From: Gongronella butleri
Lineage: Eukaryota > Mucoromycota > Mucoromycetes > Mucorales > Cunninghamellaceae
Direction: 5' to 3'
Assembly (NCBI GenBank): GCA_025201375.1
Contig: JAIWZP010000089.1
Coordinates: forward strand, 19,933-83,932
Length of the DNA stretch: 64,000 nt
Shown: in pieces, positions 24,437-35,812 of the stretch
Layout of the letters: each line of letters starts with the position of its first letter
Position numbering within the stretch: position 1 is the stretch's first letter
The notes under the pieces: model-generated
What the model was told of the DNA's origin: nothing
The model's input: the letters and a program-made list of their open reading frames with translations, nothing else
Database searches by the model: none
Program-made: the position numbers and the translations under genes

Positions 24437-26704
24437 TGATGATGAATCAAGAGAGATGGAATTAATGAATAAAAGATGAGGCGTCCAACCTGTCGTTTTT
24501 TATACAAAATAGGTGTATTTTTTTTCATCAATAAAGTGACACACGGTGTGCAACGCACGCCACGCGTGCCCCGCAATTCCGAGCGAGTCAGAACAACGAC
24601 GCCACAAAAAATGATAACATTGTGCAATGGCACTGGGCAAACACGTTTTTTCGAGCCTTCCGTGAAGCCAGCGCAGCCATATTGTGTGACCACGGCGCTA
24701 CGCTAGACCGAACACTTGCCGGGGAAACCATGGAAAAGGCGCGCAAAAGGGGGGGAAAAAAGACGCGTCGATCACGTGTGCTCTCCCTAGTTTCGCGAAC
24801 AATGCAAAACAGGGCGCCAATGGTAAGAAATGACGCCACCGCGAGGCAAATGTCCTTGAAAAGCACCCATTGCAACTGTCGGACGCATGGCAAGCCTTTA
24901 AAATCGTGATCCAAGGGCGTGCGTGGCCACAAAGGCCGTGCTACAAAAAAAAACGCTGCTGCTGCCAATTGGCCCTCGTGGGCCCTCAATGGCTCTCTCA
25001 CCGCGCAATTGGCACCTCAAAAAAAGGCGGTGTCACGCGACTGTAAGGAGCAAAAAAAAAAAGTGATCCACTGACTCTGGCATCACATGACACGCGCCCA
25101 ATTTGAAGAAGAATGAAATAAGGCTTCCTTTTTATTTTGTTGTGAAAAGGAGAGAGAGAGAGAGGAAAAAGGTTGGGGTATTTTGTGTACGTGACGACAT
25201 GAGAGGGGGGCATTGAGGAGATATTGTGACCGGACGTGTTTGGCTTGCCGAGAAGGCTAGTCCAAAAATTGGCCCTTTAGGATGGCCTCACGCATGGGGC
25301 TGTGAGAGCGTTTGCTGGCATTTGCAGCGGCTTCACTGGACCTACGCCTGGGCACCTGTAATTGTCGTTGGCCTTGCGGAAATAAAGTTGGTTTGGATGT
25401 CAATGGCTTCGCTTATCTAATCACAAGGGAAAAAGAAGAGGGGGCTTACGATGTTCCTCGTATTGTCGCAGCATCAGTGACGTGGGCTGGTTGTGTAACA
25501 GGTGCTGCTCTTTCTTTTGGTGTTGCTGTGTGTGAAATGGACGAAAAAAAAAAAAAAAGATGAGGGGGCGCGCCCTTGCGTTCCAAGCTTTTCCCACTTT
25601 TCTCAACATTTTACCAATGTAATGTGTTGCATCAGGCTGCCAATGCGCTGTGTGTGATCTGAAAGCGTGGAGCTGTGGCTGTCTTGAGAATCCATGGAGG
25701 AATGATGAAACATGCTTGTTTTGAGTGTGCAATGCTAGACAATGGATTTGTTCCCAGTGAAAGAACGATCAAGGGGGGTAGAAATGAGAGAATGAGAAAT
25801 GGAAAGAAAGTGGAAAAAGTGGAATTGGAGCAAAAGGGAAAAATTATAATTTGCTTGGTGGGCCAAGAAACACATCACTGCGGTGGGAAAAAAAAATAGA
25901 GACGCACAAAAACGGCAATTGGGGCAAACTGGAATGGGGAACGAGCCCAAACAAAAGAAGCGCCTCTCAAAAAATTGTGCAACAGACGTCATTGATAGTG
26001 TCTGGCGCATCGCCGCATTGGTCAACCCAATTTTACCCCGCTTCGTTGCATGAACCCAAAATATGCCGCAGTCGTCCCTTTTTTTTTTTTTTTCTTCATT
26101 ACGCGCCGAAGCGATCAATGGAAAGCACAAGCGGTGCATTGGGCGCGGCTGTCTGTGTGAGGTGTCACGGTCAAAACACGCCAATGGGACGGCGTGCCGC
26201 CTCGGTGACCACAAAACACGACCACCGTGACACCTGGCAGGTGACCTGCCCAGCACGCGATTTGGTGTTGCCAAGGCCATCAAATGGGCCCAAATGACGG
26301 ACAAGGCAAAAATATGGCAGTGAGGTTGCAGTGGCAAGGAAGCTACACATCTCACTGAATATGAAGCGACGCGTTGGAAACACAATAATTGAGCTTTTTT
26401 CATGTCTGTTTCATCCTGGCACATACTAGATCGCCGTCGGCTGCAAATTTTGCATGTTTTCAGGCCTTTTTTGAGAAGAAAAAAAAAAGAGCTTGCAAGT
26501 GCAAGATCCGATTTCGATCTTTTTGCACTTTGCGTGCCTGTCCGAGTAGACAAAATCCTCTCCACTGCAACGCTACTGCACGTGTGATTATCGAATTGGG
26601 CTTTGACCGGGCTGCTGTCATCTGCCATGTCCTTAAATGAGGCTCTTTATGGGAAAAATCGACTTTTTGAGGACTGTAACCTTAGTTTTTGCTACAACCT
26701 ACGC
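24437..26704. other. Gene-poor interval
   Basis: About 2.3 kb with no supported gene. It contains a GA microsatellite (about 25149-25163), T-runs (26080-26093) and several overlapping frames on both strands without splice structure or recognisable domains. Confidence 0.45.
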
Positions 26705-26880
26705 TTTTATTGTATTTCTATCAGTGACCGCGGAGTGTTCACCAGGTGATTGAAAGGCGTGGCCATTTTCCGCTCCTCGACTGCACCTCTAGGAAAACGC
26801 GTGATTTCAAATATTGTCTTTGCGCGCCATCCAGTGACCGCAGCGCCGCGAGGCTGAGCTCATTCAATTGAGAAGAAGTG
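26705..26880. repeat. Repeat B, partial copy (3' part)
   Basis: The segment from the TTTTATTGTATTTCTATCAGTG-type block through GGCGTGGCCATT and the CGACTGCACCTCTAGGAAAA block to CAGCGCCGCGAGG repeats, in the same order, the last ~190 bp of the fuller copy that ends at 27970. It lies 1.07 kb upstream in the same orientation, so it is either the end of a preceding tandem copy or a terminal direct repeat. Confidence 0.65.
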
Positions 26881-27224
26881 GAATGAGGAGGTCAAAGATT
26901 TATTCGCTCTTTGGTTTGCAAACTGAGGGACATGCTATCAAAAATTGTAAAGAAACACAAAATCGCTCTTGTCTAGACAACCCACTTGATCCATATTGAT
27001 CCATAACCCAATTTATGTCACCAAAGGCAAAGAACAATAGACCAAACTGTCTCTCAAGCTAGATGCATATTGCATCTTGACTAGTTTTCGGTAAAGCATG
27101 GCAAAATGACTATTTTACACAAATGTCTATTGTAGCGCGCAAAAAATTGGGACTGCCATGCCTCGAAATGCTCGTCAACGAACTCTGGAGAGCTTGGAAT
27201 GTAAATGAGCATTGATTTGGCGAC

Positions 27225-27970
27225 TGCCACGTGTCATAAACGCACGCCACAAGCAAATCAAGATTTTGTCGTGGCGAGCCTCCAAAACCAGAATTGAAAA
27301 ATGAGGTCCTCAGAAAGCTGCGACACTTGCACACAAGAACAATGGCATAGAGAAACCAACGAAAATGCCCAAAAAAAGGGCCATCCAACTGTCGAGTCAC
27401 GAGCAATGGCAAATTTTCAATTTTATTTCAATCGCGAATAACACGGAAAAAACGCGTTCATAGTGCCGTGCTGACGCGTCCTCTGACAAGTGCTGCCCCA
27501 GATGCATGGATTTGGTTAGGAATAGGTGCGTGTAGCTTGACGCCTGACGCGATTTCTCACGCGTCAAAGCTGACCCGCAAACAGATTAATTGCGTCCATG
27601 CCACCCAAAACTGGATCTTTGCAGAGATTATCGATGTCCTCGTACGCAGCGCACCGTGCTTGTTCTGATGGTCTGTGTTTCGTGGCTCTGTGGCCAATTT
27701 TCGTCGACTTTTCTTTGAGATGAAAAAAAGAGGCAAATCGCATTTTACGTGCCAACCAGTCAATGCACCCCCGGTTTTTATTGCATTTCCATTGGTGAAA
27801 GCGAAGTGTTCACCTTGGGATTGAAAGGCGTGGCGATCTGAAGACATAAAATTCGCTCTTTTTTGAGGGTCGACTGCACCCCTTGGAAAATCAGTGGTTT
27901 TTGAAAATGGCCATGACGAGCCATCTAGTTCTCACAGCGCCGCACGGGTGCGCTTATTCAAACGAGTGAA
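27225..27970. repeat. Dispersed repeat B, copy 2
   Basis: Aligns by eye with 1660-2400 and 61868-62480 (same orientation and order of landmarks). The ending has CTGCACCCCTTGGAAAAT and CAGCGCCGCACGGGTG. No intact frame; no terminal inverted repeat recognised. Confidence 0.75.
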
Positions 27971-30900
27971 CTTGGAAGTGCTGATCCAATGATGTAAACG
28001 GCCATGTAAAGAGAAAGCAATGGCTGCAAACATCCAGAAAACAACATAAAGATGCCAATTGCCATTTTCTCAGCAACCGCCTCATCGATTGTTGTTTTCG
28101 CTGCACGTGACGAAGCTGCTTGATAGAACGCTCAATTTCATCCGCTACATGTTTGACAGCAGACCAGTTCAAACAAGATTGCAAAAAGGTTTGAAATCAC
28201 AAAAATACAATTCTGCTATTGCTAGTGTTACAGCGACCCGATCCCCGCCAGCAGTCTACATGGATTTTAACTATGATGCTCCAAAGGCATGACAAGAGCA
28301 ACAAGCGAATCGCAAACATGCTTTGTAATTCATTTTGAATTTTGATCTTTCTCGACAACCACGCGTCCGAGCAGCCTGAAACTCCAAGGACCTTGTGCCT
28401 TTTGAACATGCGCATCTGCCCATTGCCGTCATCGCAGAAAACGACGCGCATTTGAATGACATTACACGCGTAAAAAAAAAAAGAGAGAGAGAGAGAGAGC
28501 AAGACCATAAAAGAATGAGAAATTCGAATCCGATGCTCCATGTATAGAAACAAGAAGAAAAAAAAAAAGACCTGCTTTATATGTGTGTGAGGCCGTGGAG
28601 CGGCATTCGCGGAGAAATTGGTAGAGGAGGGCATGGAGCAAATATATAAAAAAAAAAAAGCTTGTGAACTCGTTTCTTCGTATTTTAAGAGGTTGTTTGA
28701 AAAAGAGGTGCCCCGAATTAGCCAACGGGCATAAAAGTCTATCCATCTGGGGCGCCCCTCGTTCATACAAAGGCAACCAGTTTCTCCTTTATTTCAAGGC
28801 GCATGCAAGTGCTCTCAGAGTGGTGTCACTCGATGCTTTGGCGAATACAGACACGATTGTCAGCGCGCTTTAAGCCAAAAAAAAATCATCGATTTCTCGT
28901 AAAAACCAAAGTGTTCGAGCCAAATTGAGATCTTTGGCAGCAATAAACATGCACTGTCATGGAAAAGGCGGCGGGATGGCAGTGCTGAACCCTTTTTTCA
29001 AATGGATGGCATGTCCTGGGCATCCAATATGCAGACTTGCATGCTGCTCTGTCGCTGTTTCACTGTTTAGCCGCCCCCACCCCCCAATCGCGCTTTTTTA
29101 CCAGCCATGTTGCGCTGCCACACTGCCCATGTTGTTGCACTGCCTCACAGGCTGTTTTTTTCTCCCATGTGCACCACAATAAGATTAAAACGACCGGCTA
29201 TTCCCATATCGTTTAAAAAGAATGCAAAAAAAGGGCTTTTTTTATTGTAAAAAGGGTGCTTTGGCCATTAGTTCACTCTTTTCAAAGAAAAAGAGATCCG
29301 TCCTCCCCAGGACGAAGACCTTGCCAAGCATGGGGGAGGAAAAAGTTTGGCTTGGAGGCGAAAGGGTGAAGCCGCAAGCAGCAGGGAGCCTTTTGTCAAG
29401 TGAATGGCACGTCCACTCGTGCCAATGGGTGGGAGTTCGAGCAGACGCATGGCGTGGTCGGCGACGAGCCGTAGCCCTATGACCCAGAGAGCCATGCCAA
29501 CCACAAGCGCCCACGATAACTCGACCACCACCGACTCAAAAAAGCCTGCCAGCTTGGGGGCCCAGCCCCACCACAACCCACCAGAGCCGTTTGGAGGGTT
29601 ACCAACCATGCCTTGTCGAGGGTCATATTCAGGGGAAATCATTCATGACGATCTTCCACTAGCACACCACAGACATTGGCTTCTTTTCAGTAGTTTTTGC
29701 GTTTCCAGGAGAAGCCGAGCCCATCAAAACGACCTAGAAACATATCCCTCGGATCCAAAAAAGACGTCGGTTAGGGTTAAGCGAACGCTGTGCTGTGGAA
29801 CAACAACAAGACAGGCGGCAACAAGTTTAATCGGGCCGCCTCCAACCTCGAAAGGATGAAAACGACTGAAAGAAAAAGAAAACAAAACAGCCCCGCCCGC
29901 CCCCCTTTTTATTTTTTTCTTCAGCCAGACAAAAAGTCCGACCCCCTTTTTGGTGACGATTGGCTCTTTTGCGCGTTTCGGCGTCCCATTCCATTCCCCC
30001 GCCCTGCTTTTTGCATTTTCTGGGACTGTCCGTCGTCTTCACTGCCAGACTTTTGTGCTTGATCATGCAACAAGCTTTTTGTGCAAGACCAAAATTATCA
30101 AAACAGCGTTTTCTAGGCGTATGACCAGCTGAGAGCAATCAAATCTGCAGCCACAGAGCCCCTCAATCGGATGTGGATGCCCGGGATCGTCGAGTCAAAT
30201 ACAGAGCGGCCATGAAGGGCTGTGAATTCATCGAGAAAAAAAAAAAACCTGCAAGTTGCAGTAAAACGGCTTTGATTGCCGTTTACTCACCACCCACCTA
30301 TTTAATCATTTGGGAACAAAACGGACCATGGAGCCTCGCTGATGCACAATGTGACGATGATGAGGTCGAGGAGCCGGTCGGTTGTGGAAAAGGACGAAAT
30401 TTGGTTTGCGTCATGAAATCATATCATTCCCGGAAAACCTCGCTTTTTTTTTTTTACTGTATTGATCACGCACATCCATGACGCAGCCAATAGTGATCTT
30501 TGCGATGATGCATGTTTCAAGGCACAGCGGCCTGTTTTCGTCGAGATGGGCTTGGTGGACAAAGTGATTTTCAAATGGTCATCAACCAAGAGTCACGATG
30601 GCCCAGAGGTGGGCTCATTCGAACGAAGACCATTTTAATATGTAGTCCAAAAGAGTGGGTACCTTTTCTTGCCGGTCATGTATTGATTTTTGGCCAAGAT
30701 ACGCTTTTGCGGGTTCCTCGACTCTTGCACGGCGCCATGATCGCGTTCGAAATGGTGCAGCACCCAAAGGAAGCAGCGAATTGCCTGCGGTGTCTCAACA
30801 CTGTAGAATGCCTGAAAAAAATGGACAATACTGTATGGATGCCCTTTATACCGATCAAGTCGCAAAACCTGTACTTTGGCTCTGCATGCGCGATGGAATC

Positions 30901-31903
30901 ATCTCTTGTTCATTTTCTGATAATTTCACCCCTGGTGGACAATTACAACTTGGCGTCCACGCCTTTCCAGACTTGCCTTTTAAGGAAAGTGCAGGTCCAT
31001 TCGTCTTGGTCTTTCTTTTTTTTTTTTTTACAGGCACACCGTAAGTCTGGAGACACAAATACGGTGCGATCTACCTTTTAACGTGACAGGGGTAATGTGC
31101 CTTTGATTTTTGTGAACTGGCGCCCTGGTATGCACGAGAGAGCACGCCTTTCATTTTTTTTTTTTTTTTTGCCAGCAAACTCAGGCACTGGCTGCAAAAT
31201 GAGGTCTGCCACTCGTGGGACTGCCATTGTAGCGCATCATCAAGCATAAAATGGCTTTTCTGGCAAAAAGCAAAGAGGCTGCAGTCTTTTCTAGTTGAAA
31301 TCAGTTGCAAACACGGTGTTTTGCGTAAAATGGAGACATGGCACTCAATTGTGTAAATTTCATCCGAGATTTCTTATCCTACTTGCCATCAAGCTCACAA
31401 ATGACATGAAAATGCGTAAAAATCACGCGGCAGCATCGCCAAACGTAGGATATTCATATAAAATCGTGTTTTTTTCTATTTGTATCGGAAATGCATCGCT
31501 ATATGCCTCAACAGTGATCGAGCGAGCCAGAGCCACGATCATTGGCTGGCAAATGTAGACTCCGCCATTCTGCCATCCAAAACTTGACTCAAAATCGACA
31601 TCTATTTTTTTTTCATCAGGCTCGCAGGCGCCAAAAAGTGGCTCAATGCCAGTGCAAACGGTCCTATTCAAAAGAAAGAGGGCCAAGCAGTTGAAATGAT
31701 CCAAAAGAAATGGGATCCAAGCCAAGATTTCATAGGCCCCGAACAGGCGACGCTATTTTTTTCGGTCGTTTCGCTTTTTGTCGGTCAACGTTGCGTCCAT
31801 AGCCATCCAAACGGGCTCATTCGACAGCCAGACATCCAATGAACAGAATGGGGTGCTGCATCAATCACGTTTTACAAGCATCCATTTATCGTTTCACGAA
31901 TTG
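27971..31903. other. Gene-poor interval with decayed frames
   Basis: Nearly 4 kb without a gene I can support. A GA microsatellite sits at 28482-28499. A minus-strand frame at 29268-29642 encodes a hydrophobic segment (about 124 codons) but has no clear start context. Plus-strand frames at 30512-31080 and a minus-strand frame at 31423-31725 read like pieces of real proteins, but are broken by stops and homopolymer runs and match no family I know. They could be pseudogene remnants. Confidence 0.4.
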
Positions 31904-32125
31904 CTGGCCAATCTCGTCACACGCGCCTCGCATTGCAACAAAAAGGGCCACCGACCACCGCGATCGAGCTTTATTCACATCCGCGCGTGCAAACAGAACA
32001 CGCTCCATCAAATGAAAGCTGCTGTGAGCCAAAAACAAAAAAAATTGACACTTGCAGAAGGGTGATCATATCCCGCTCGAAGTTAGGGACATCAAGTGCT
32101 CTTGTGGCGCAATTGGCTAGCGCGT
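31904..32125 (+). repeat. Left arm of 222-nt inverted duplication
   Basis: Reverse complement of 32451-32672, equal in length (222 nt). The only differences I see are two substitutions near the segment GGGTGATCATATCCCGC versus GGGTGATCACACCCCGC. The arm covers about 194 bp of 5' flank plus the first 28 nt of the tRNA-Asn gene, ending at GCTAGCGCGT. The two arms are separated by 325 nt. Confidence 0.92.
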
Positions 32126-32193
32126 TCGACTGTTAAATCATCATAACATGACGGTTTATCGAGAGGTTGGTGGTTCGAGCCCACCCAGGAGCG
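32098..32193 (+). tRNA. tRNA-Asn (GTT) with a 22-nt intron
   Basis: Cloverleaf read directly: acceptor GCTCTTG pairs with CAGGAGC (one T-G pair), discriminator G. The D-arm contains the A box TGGCGCAATTGG. The anticodon stem TTCGA pairs with TCGAG, and the anticodon loop is CTGTTAA with anticodon GTT. The variable loop is AGG. The T-arm TTGGTGGTTCGAGCCCACC carries the B box. A 22-nt insertion sits at the canonical position next to base 37, so it must be removed by the Sen endonuclease, whose Sen54 subunit is encoded 6 kb downstream. Asn-GTT is an ANN-decoding tRNA and so a KEOPS (KAE1) substrate. The first 28 nt are duplicated in inverted orientation at 32451-32478. Confidence 0.93.
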
Positions 32194-32197
32194 ATTC

Positions 32198-32203
32198 TTT
32201 TTT
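32198..32203 (+). terminator. RNA polymerase III T-run terminator
   Basis: Six T starting 5 nt after the tRNA discriminator base, followed by a second T7 run; fits Pol III termination. Confidence 0.75.
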
Positions 32204-32450
32204 GTCTTTTTTTGTAATTTTTCCATTTTGAATTGGTTAAGTGTGCCTTTTTTTTTTTTGGGTCGCCTCTTGTGCACTGTGTCCCTCAGCAGTGGATGTT
32301 GCAGCGTGGTGTGCAGTTTCGAGGGAGCTTGGGGTGTGGCCAGGTGTGCCTTGAAGCATTTTTTCATTTTTGCGATTTCTTCAGGCAAAAGTTGCTTTGG
32401 ACGATGCTGCATGGAGATTGAGTATTGCTGCTTGTCGCTGTCCACGAGAC

Positions 32451-32478
32451 ACGCGCTAGCCAATTGCGCCACAAGAGC
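32451..32478 (-). pseudogene. tRNA-Asn 5' fragment
   Basis: Twenty-eight nt identical to the acceptor 5' strand and D-arm of the tRNA at 32098, with an A box but no anticodon arm, T-arm or B box. It cannot give a tRNA. Confidence 0.85.
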
Positions 32479-32672
32479 ACTTGATGTCCCTAACTTCGAG
32501 CGGGGTGTGATCACCCTTCTGCAAGTGTCAATTTTTTTTGTTTTTGGCTCACAGCAGCTTTCATTTGATGGAGCGTGTTCTGTTTGCACGCGCGGATGTG
32601 AATAAAGCTCGATCGCGGTGGTCGGTGGCCCTTTTTGTTGCAATGCGAGGCGCGTGTGACGAGATTGGCCAG
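32451..32672 (-). repeat. Right arm of inverted duplication
   Basis: Inverted copy of 31904-32125. On the minus strand it contains the tRNA 5' flank and only the first 28 nt of the tRNA (32451-32478). Identity stops abruptly after the D-arm region, and what follows (GTCTCGTGGACAGCG) is unrelated to the anticodon arm. Confidence 0.92.
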
Positions 32673-33594
32673 TCATTTCCACTAAATCACAATGGAATGT
32701 GGTTGCCCTTTTAAGAGAATGATCGGCCTACCCCTCCATTTTGTTCTCTGGGTGCCTGGCTGTTGAATGAACCCATTTGTATAGCAATTGAAGCGAAATT
32801 GTACGAAAAAATGTCAAATTGACAGAAAAAAAAGAGTTGCATATTTGACGCTTGGAGAGTCTTCCGTTGAATCGCATTTTATTGATATTTTTAGAGGGTT
32901 GACATTGTTGGATTGGAATGGGATTGTTCGTCGAAGCATCATTGGGCCACTTGTTGCCCTTGCGAGCTAAATGAAAAGCGATTTTGAGCATAGTTTTGGG
33001 CAATAGGCACGCGTCCTTAGAAGGCAAGCTTGAAAAGGCGTGGGCGCTAGGCGCAATGTCCACTAGGAGGGAAATTCATTGAAAAAAGGACCTTTTTACG
33101 ATTCAATCGTAATTTTTTCATGCGCAGCACGCGACAACGACAACCCCAACGCATCTATATAAGCGTGTTTATCATAGCTCTAGCTGCACCTCAAAGCCAT
33201 CGCGAGCACTACACAACGGTTGAAACCTCAAGGTTTCCTGCTTGGACACGATTTTTGCAAAGCAAGGCCAAATGTACTATTGATCCAGCAAAACTCACCG
33301 AAATTGCAACAGACTCAGCCATGCAGACAAAGGCGCTTCTCTCTGATTCATTTGGGGTCCAGCAGGCTCGAATTTTTGCAGCCCTTGTCGATAAAACGAA
33401 AAAGAATATGATTTTTCGGCGTGCTTTACTTTTTTTTTTTTTTCCTGATTCCTTCCAGTAAAGCATCTAAAAGATCCCAAAAGCAAAGTTTCGACGATTC
33501 CACCTGTCAAGGCTCTCTTGACTTTTATGCATTTTTGGCACAAATCACGGTCATGCGTCACAATTCCATCTCCGATTGTCATGATCCTTTTCCG

Positions 33595-33629
<35 letters not shown>

Positions 33630-33892
33630 CGTGTGATTGATCGTGTGTCGTGATAGATTGAGCATGTCAATCAAGTGAAAAAGATAAAAAGGTCCAGCGA
33701 TGCACATCCCAAGATTTCGCACAACTGAAACAATGACCTAGTGGTGGCACAATGACACCAGTAACAACCATGCTTTTTTTTTCCTGCTGCTGTGGAGCAT
33801 TGTGCCTAATCAGGCGGGGCCATAAAAACGCCATCCCGTCGCCGGGTCGGCGCGTCGTTTCTTCTTCTTTTTTTTTCTTTGTTGTTGTCAAT
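32673..33892. other. Intergenic, no gene supported
   Basis: About 1.2 kb. A plus-strand frame at 33120-33461 is preceded by TATATAAG and begins with a weakly hydrophobic segment, but it runs into a poly-T tract with no clear splice continuation. A run of 34 T lies at 33596-33629. A T-rich leader precedes the gene at 33893. Confidence 0.4.
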
Positions 33893-35108
33893 ATGGCGAG
33901 CGTCTCCACGCCTCCCATCGCTTGCAAGGCGGCCGTCTACTCGCTGCTGGAGCGTCGGTTTGCCGAAAGCGAGCTTCCTCCGTTGACTGACGCGTCGCGT
34001 ACTGTTGACAAACGGTTTGGCGTCGACCTGGCGAGTGGACGACACACGGCGCTTTTAACATGTCGAAAGCATCTGTTGAATCTCTATCGAATGAGACTCA
34101 GGGTGGAAAAAGGTGTTGGACGCGTTGAACGACACTTGTCTCGTGCCTCACGTCGAGATATCAAGGCTTTTTGGCTTAAACGAGCAAAAGAACGAGCCCA
34201 AGGGCTTCACGCGGGGCTCTGTCGTATTTTATGAGCGATGTTACGCGTGCCAGGTTAGCAAGATGCGCGACACCATCGATGTGTACGACCGACACCGCAG
34301 CGACGCGTCGTTTCATGCGGCATGGTGCAAGCGGCGGGCTAACCTGGATTAGAACAGCCACGACTGGGGTGGCTATGTAGGCTGCACGACACGTTCTGCC
34401 GAGAAGCGTGCGTGACAAGATGAACAAGCAAAAAAGGACAAGCGACGCGTCGCAGCAGCTTCCTCGCTTGCTGGGGCGCCATCTTGGGCGCCATTCTGTC
34501 GCCAATGATCTTTACCGTGCCCAGACTTGAGTTCACCGACAAAGCGGAAGGCACAGAGCGCTCGCGCAAGGTCGACCACGCCATTCTGGGCCGCGATTTC
34601 ATTCTGAATCGCCAATCAGGCGTCTTTGACCTCGCCTATCACCTGCGGGACAATATCAACCAAGCGATCTCGCAATTGGGGCTGCGCCTGCAAAGTCCGG
34701 AGCTGCCAATTTGACATTTGAAGCGCTGCCAAGCTTCACATCCGCAAAAAGGTGAAAAAAGTGGTCCCCACGTGCTCGCAGCGCAACACCGTTTGATTCG
34801 CATCTCATTTGTTGCAGAGATGCGCCAGAAAAGCACCGCCATGCGTTGGAGGTGGCCATGGCCACAATGTAGCGATGGAAAGATAGACCTTGAGACGCAA
34901 AGCGGTTCGGACGACAAGATCTACGAGGCCGTGGCTGCTTACACCGCCACCACGGCCATTCAGCAAGGTACATTTACAACAACAAAAAAAGGGGGGCCAA
35001 AAGGATTTTGTGAATGACTTTCCCCCCCATACAGTGAGTGTACAGCCCATTATCGCCCAAGATTCGCCCTTTCTCTTCACCTGGGACATCCCATCCTTAC
35101 TTCCTTAG
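33893..35108 (+). CDS. Unrecognised protein, two apparent frameshifts
   Basis: Function unknown. Inferred exons: 33893-34034, 34102-34253, 34353-34411, 34456-34751, 34818-34967, 35035-35108. The reconstructed N-terminus (MASVSTPPIACKAAVYSLLE...) is followed by helical segments around RWKKVLDALNDTCLVPHVEI, a GFTRGSVVFYERCYACQ block and a short hydrophobic segment (FLACWGAILGAIL). The C-terminal part ends FTWDIPSLLP. Reading frame shifts by one base inside exon 4 near the GGGG run at 34675-34680, and again inside exon 5 near 34870. On both sides the frames are open and look coding. Either the assembly has two homopolymer-type indels, or the gene is freshly decayed, or the exon model is wrong there. 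The 44-nt intron 34412-34455 is the least certain splice. No domain family was recognised. Confidence 0.6.
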
Positions 35109-35267
35109 CCTTGCCTGCCTGCTACCAGTATCGGCCTATTTGTTCTCTCTCTTGTCTATGTTCAAACAATCTCTATTAAAAAATCACTCTTATGGCTTTC
35201 CATACTTTTGAATGTGATAAAGGCTGAAAGGCATCCCGCCTTACAATCCATGTACTGTTACTGTAGC

Positions 35268-35812
35268 CTCATCGGGAGAAACGCGCAAAATATTATTTGG
35301 CGCTGGGTTTTCACTAGCAAACACGAATCTCAAGATTTCTCGAGACTGAGTGATCCGATTCGCGAAAAAACTGAACACCGTTGGAGAATTGGGTCTCCCC
35401 TCAACTGATCCAAATTTGGGAGCAGATGAGTAAGTTTCTGATGACGCGCTAGATTCATAGGCGTAAAGGGGGTAAGATCAGCTCCATTTGGCCACGTACT
35501 GCGGCAACGGCTGTGCGCCCCGATGCGTGAGACGCCTCAAATGAATTAGCGGGCAAACGCGGTAAAAGCGCTTGTGGTTTGAGAACATCGCGTCGAGTTT
35601 TCGGTGAACTAGCCTTCAGGGGTCGGTTTAACCCTGATTTTGGCCCTGAATTTAAGAAAAATGCATATTCTCAGAACTGAGTGATTCGAGTTGCAAAAAA
35701 AAAAAAGGAATTAATGTATTTCCAAGTGGAGTATCATATCCACATGTCTAAACGCCAGATGGTCAGACTCATCTGGAGAAACGCGTAAAATATTATTTGG
35801 CTCTGGCCTTTG
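35268..35812. repeat. Repeat A, locus 2 (about 1.1 units)
   Basis: One unit of the 497-bp repeat. Landmarks in order: GGGAGAAACGCGCAAAATAT, CACTAGCAAACACGAATCTC, ACTGAGTGATCCGATTCGCG, GGCGTAAAGGGGGTAAGATCAG, GGTAAAAGCGCTTGTGG, CATCGCGTCGAGTTTTCGG, GGCCCTGAATTTAAGAAAAATG, then a second ACTGAGTGATTCGA start and GAGAAACGCGTAAAATATT again. It begins 160 bp downstream of the stop codon at 35108. Confidence 0.85.

Noticed and set aside
26705..27970. LTR retrotransposon with two LTRs
   Set aside because: No reverse transcriptase, integrase, primer-binding or polypurine signal between the two similar segments; kept only as a repeat-B observation.
29268..29642. 124-codon minus-strand frame with a membrane segment
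   Set aside because: No T-rich leader, no splice partners and G/C-rich local composition that can keep any frame open; not enough to call a gene.
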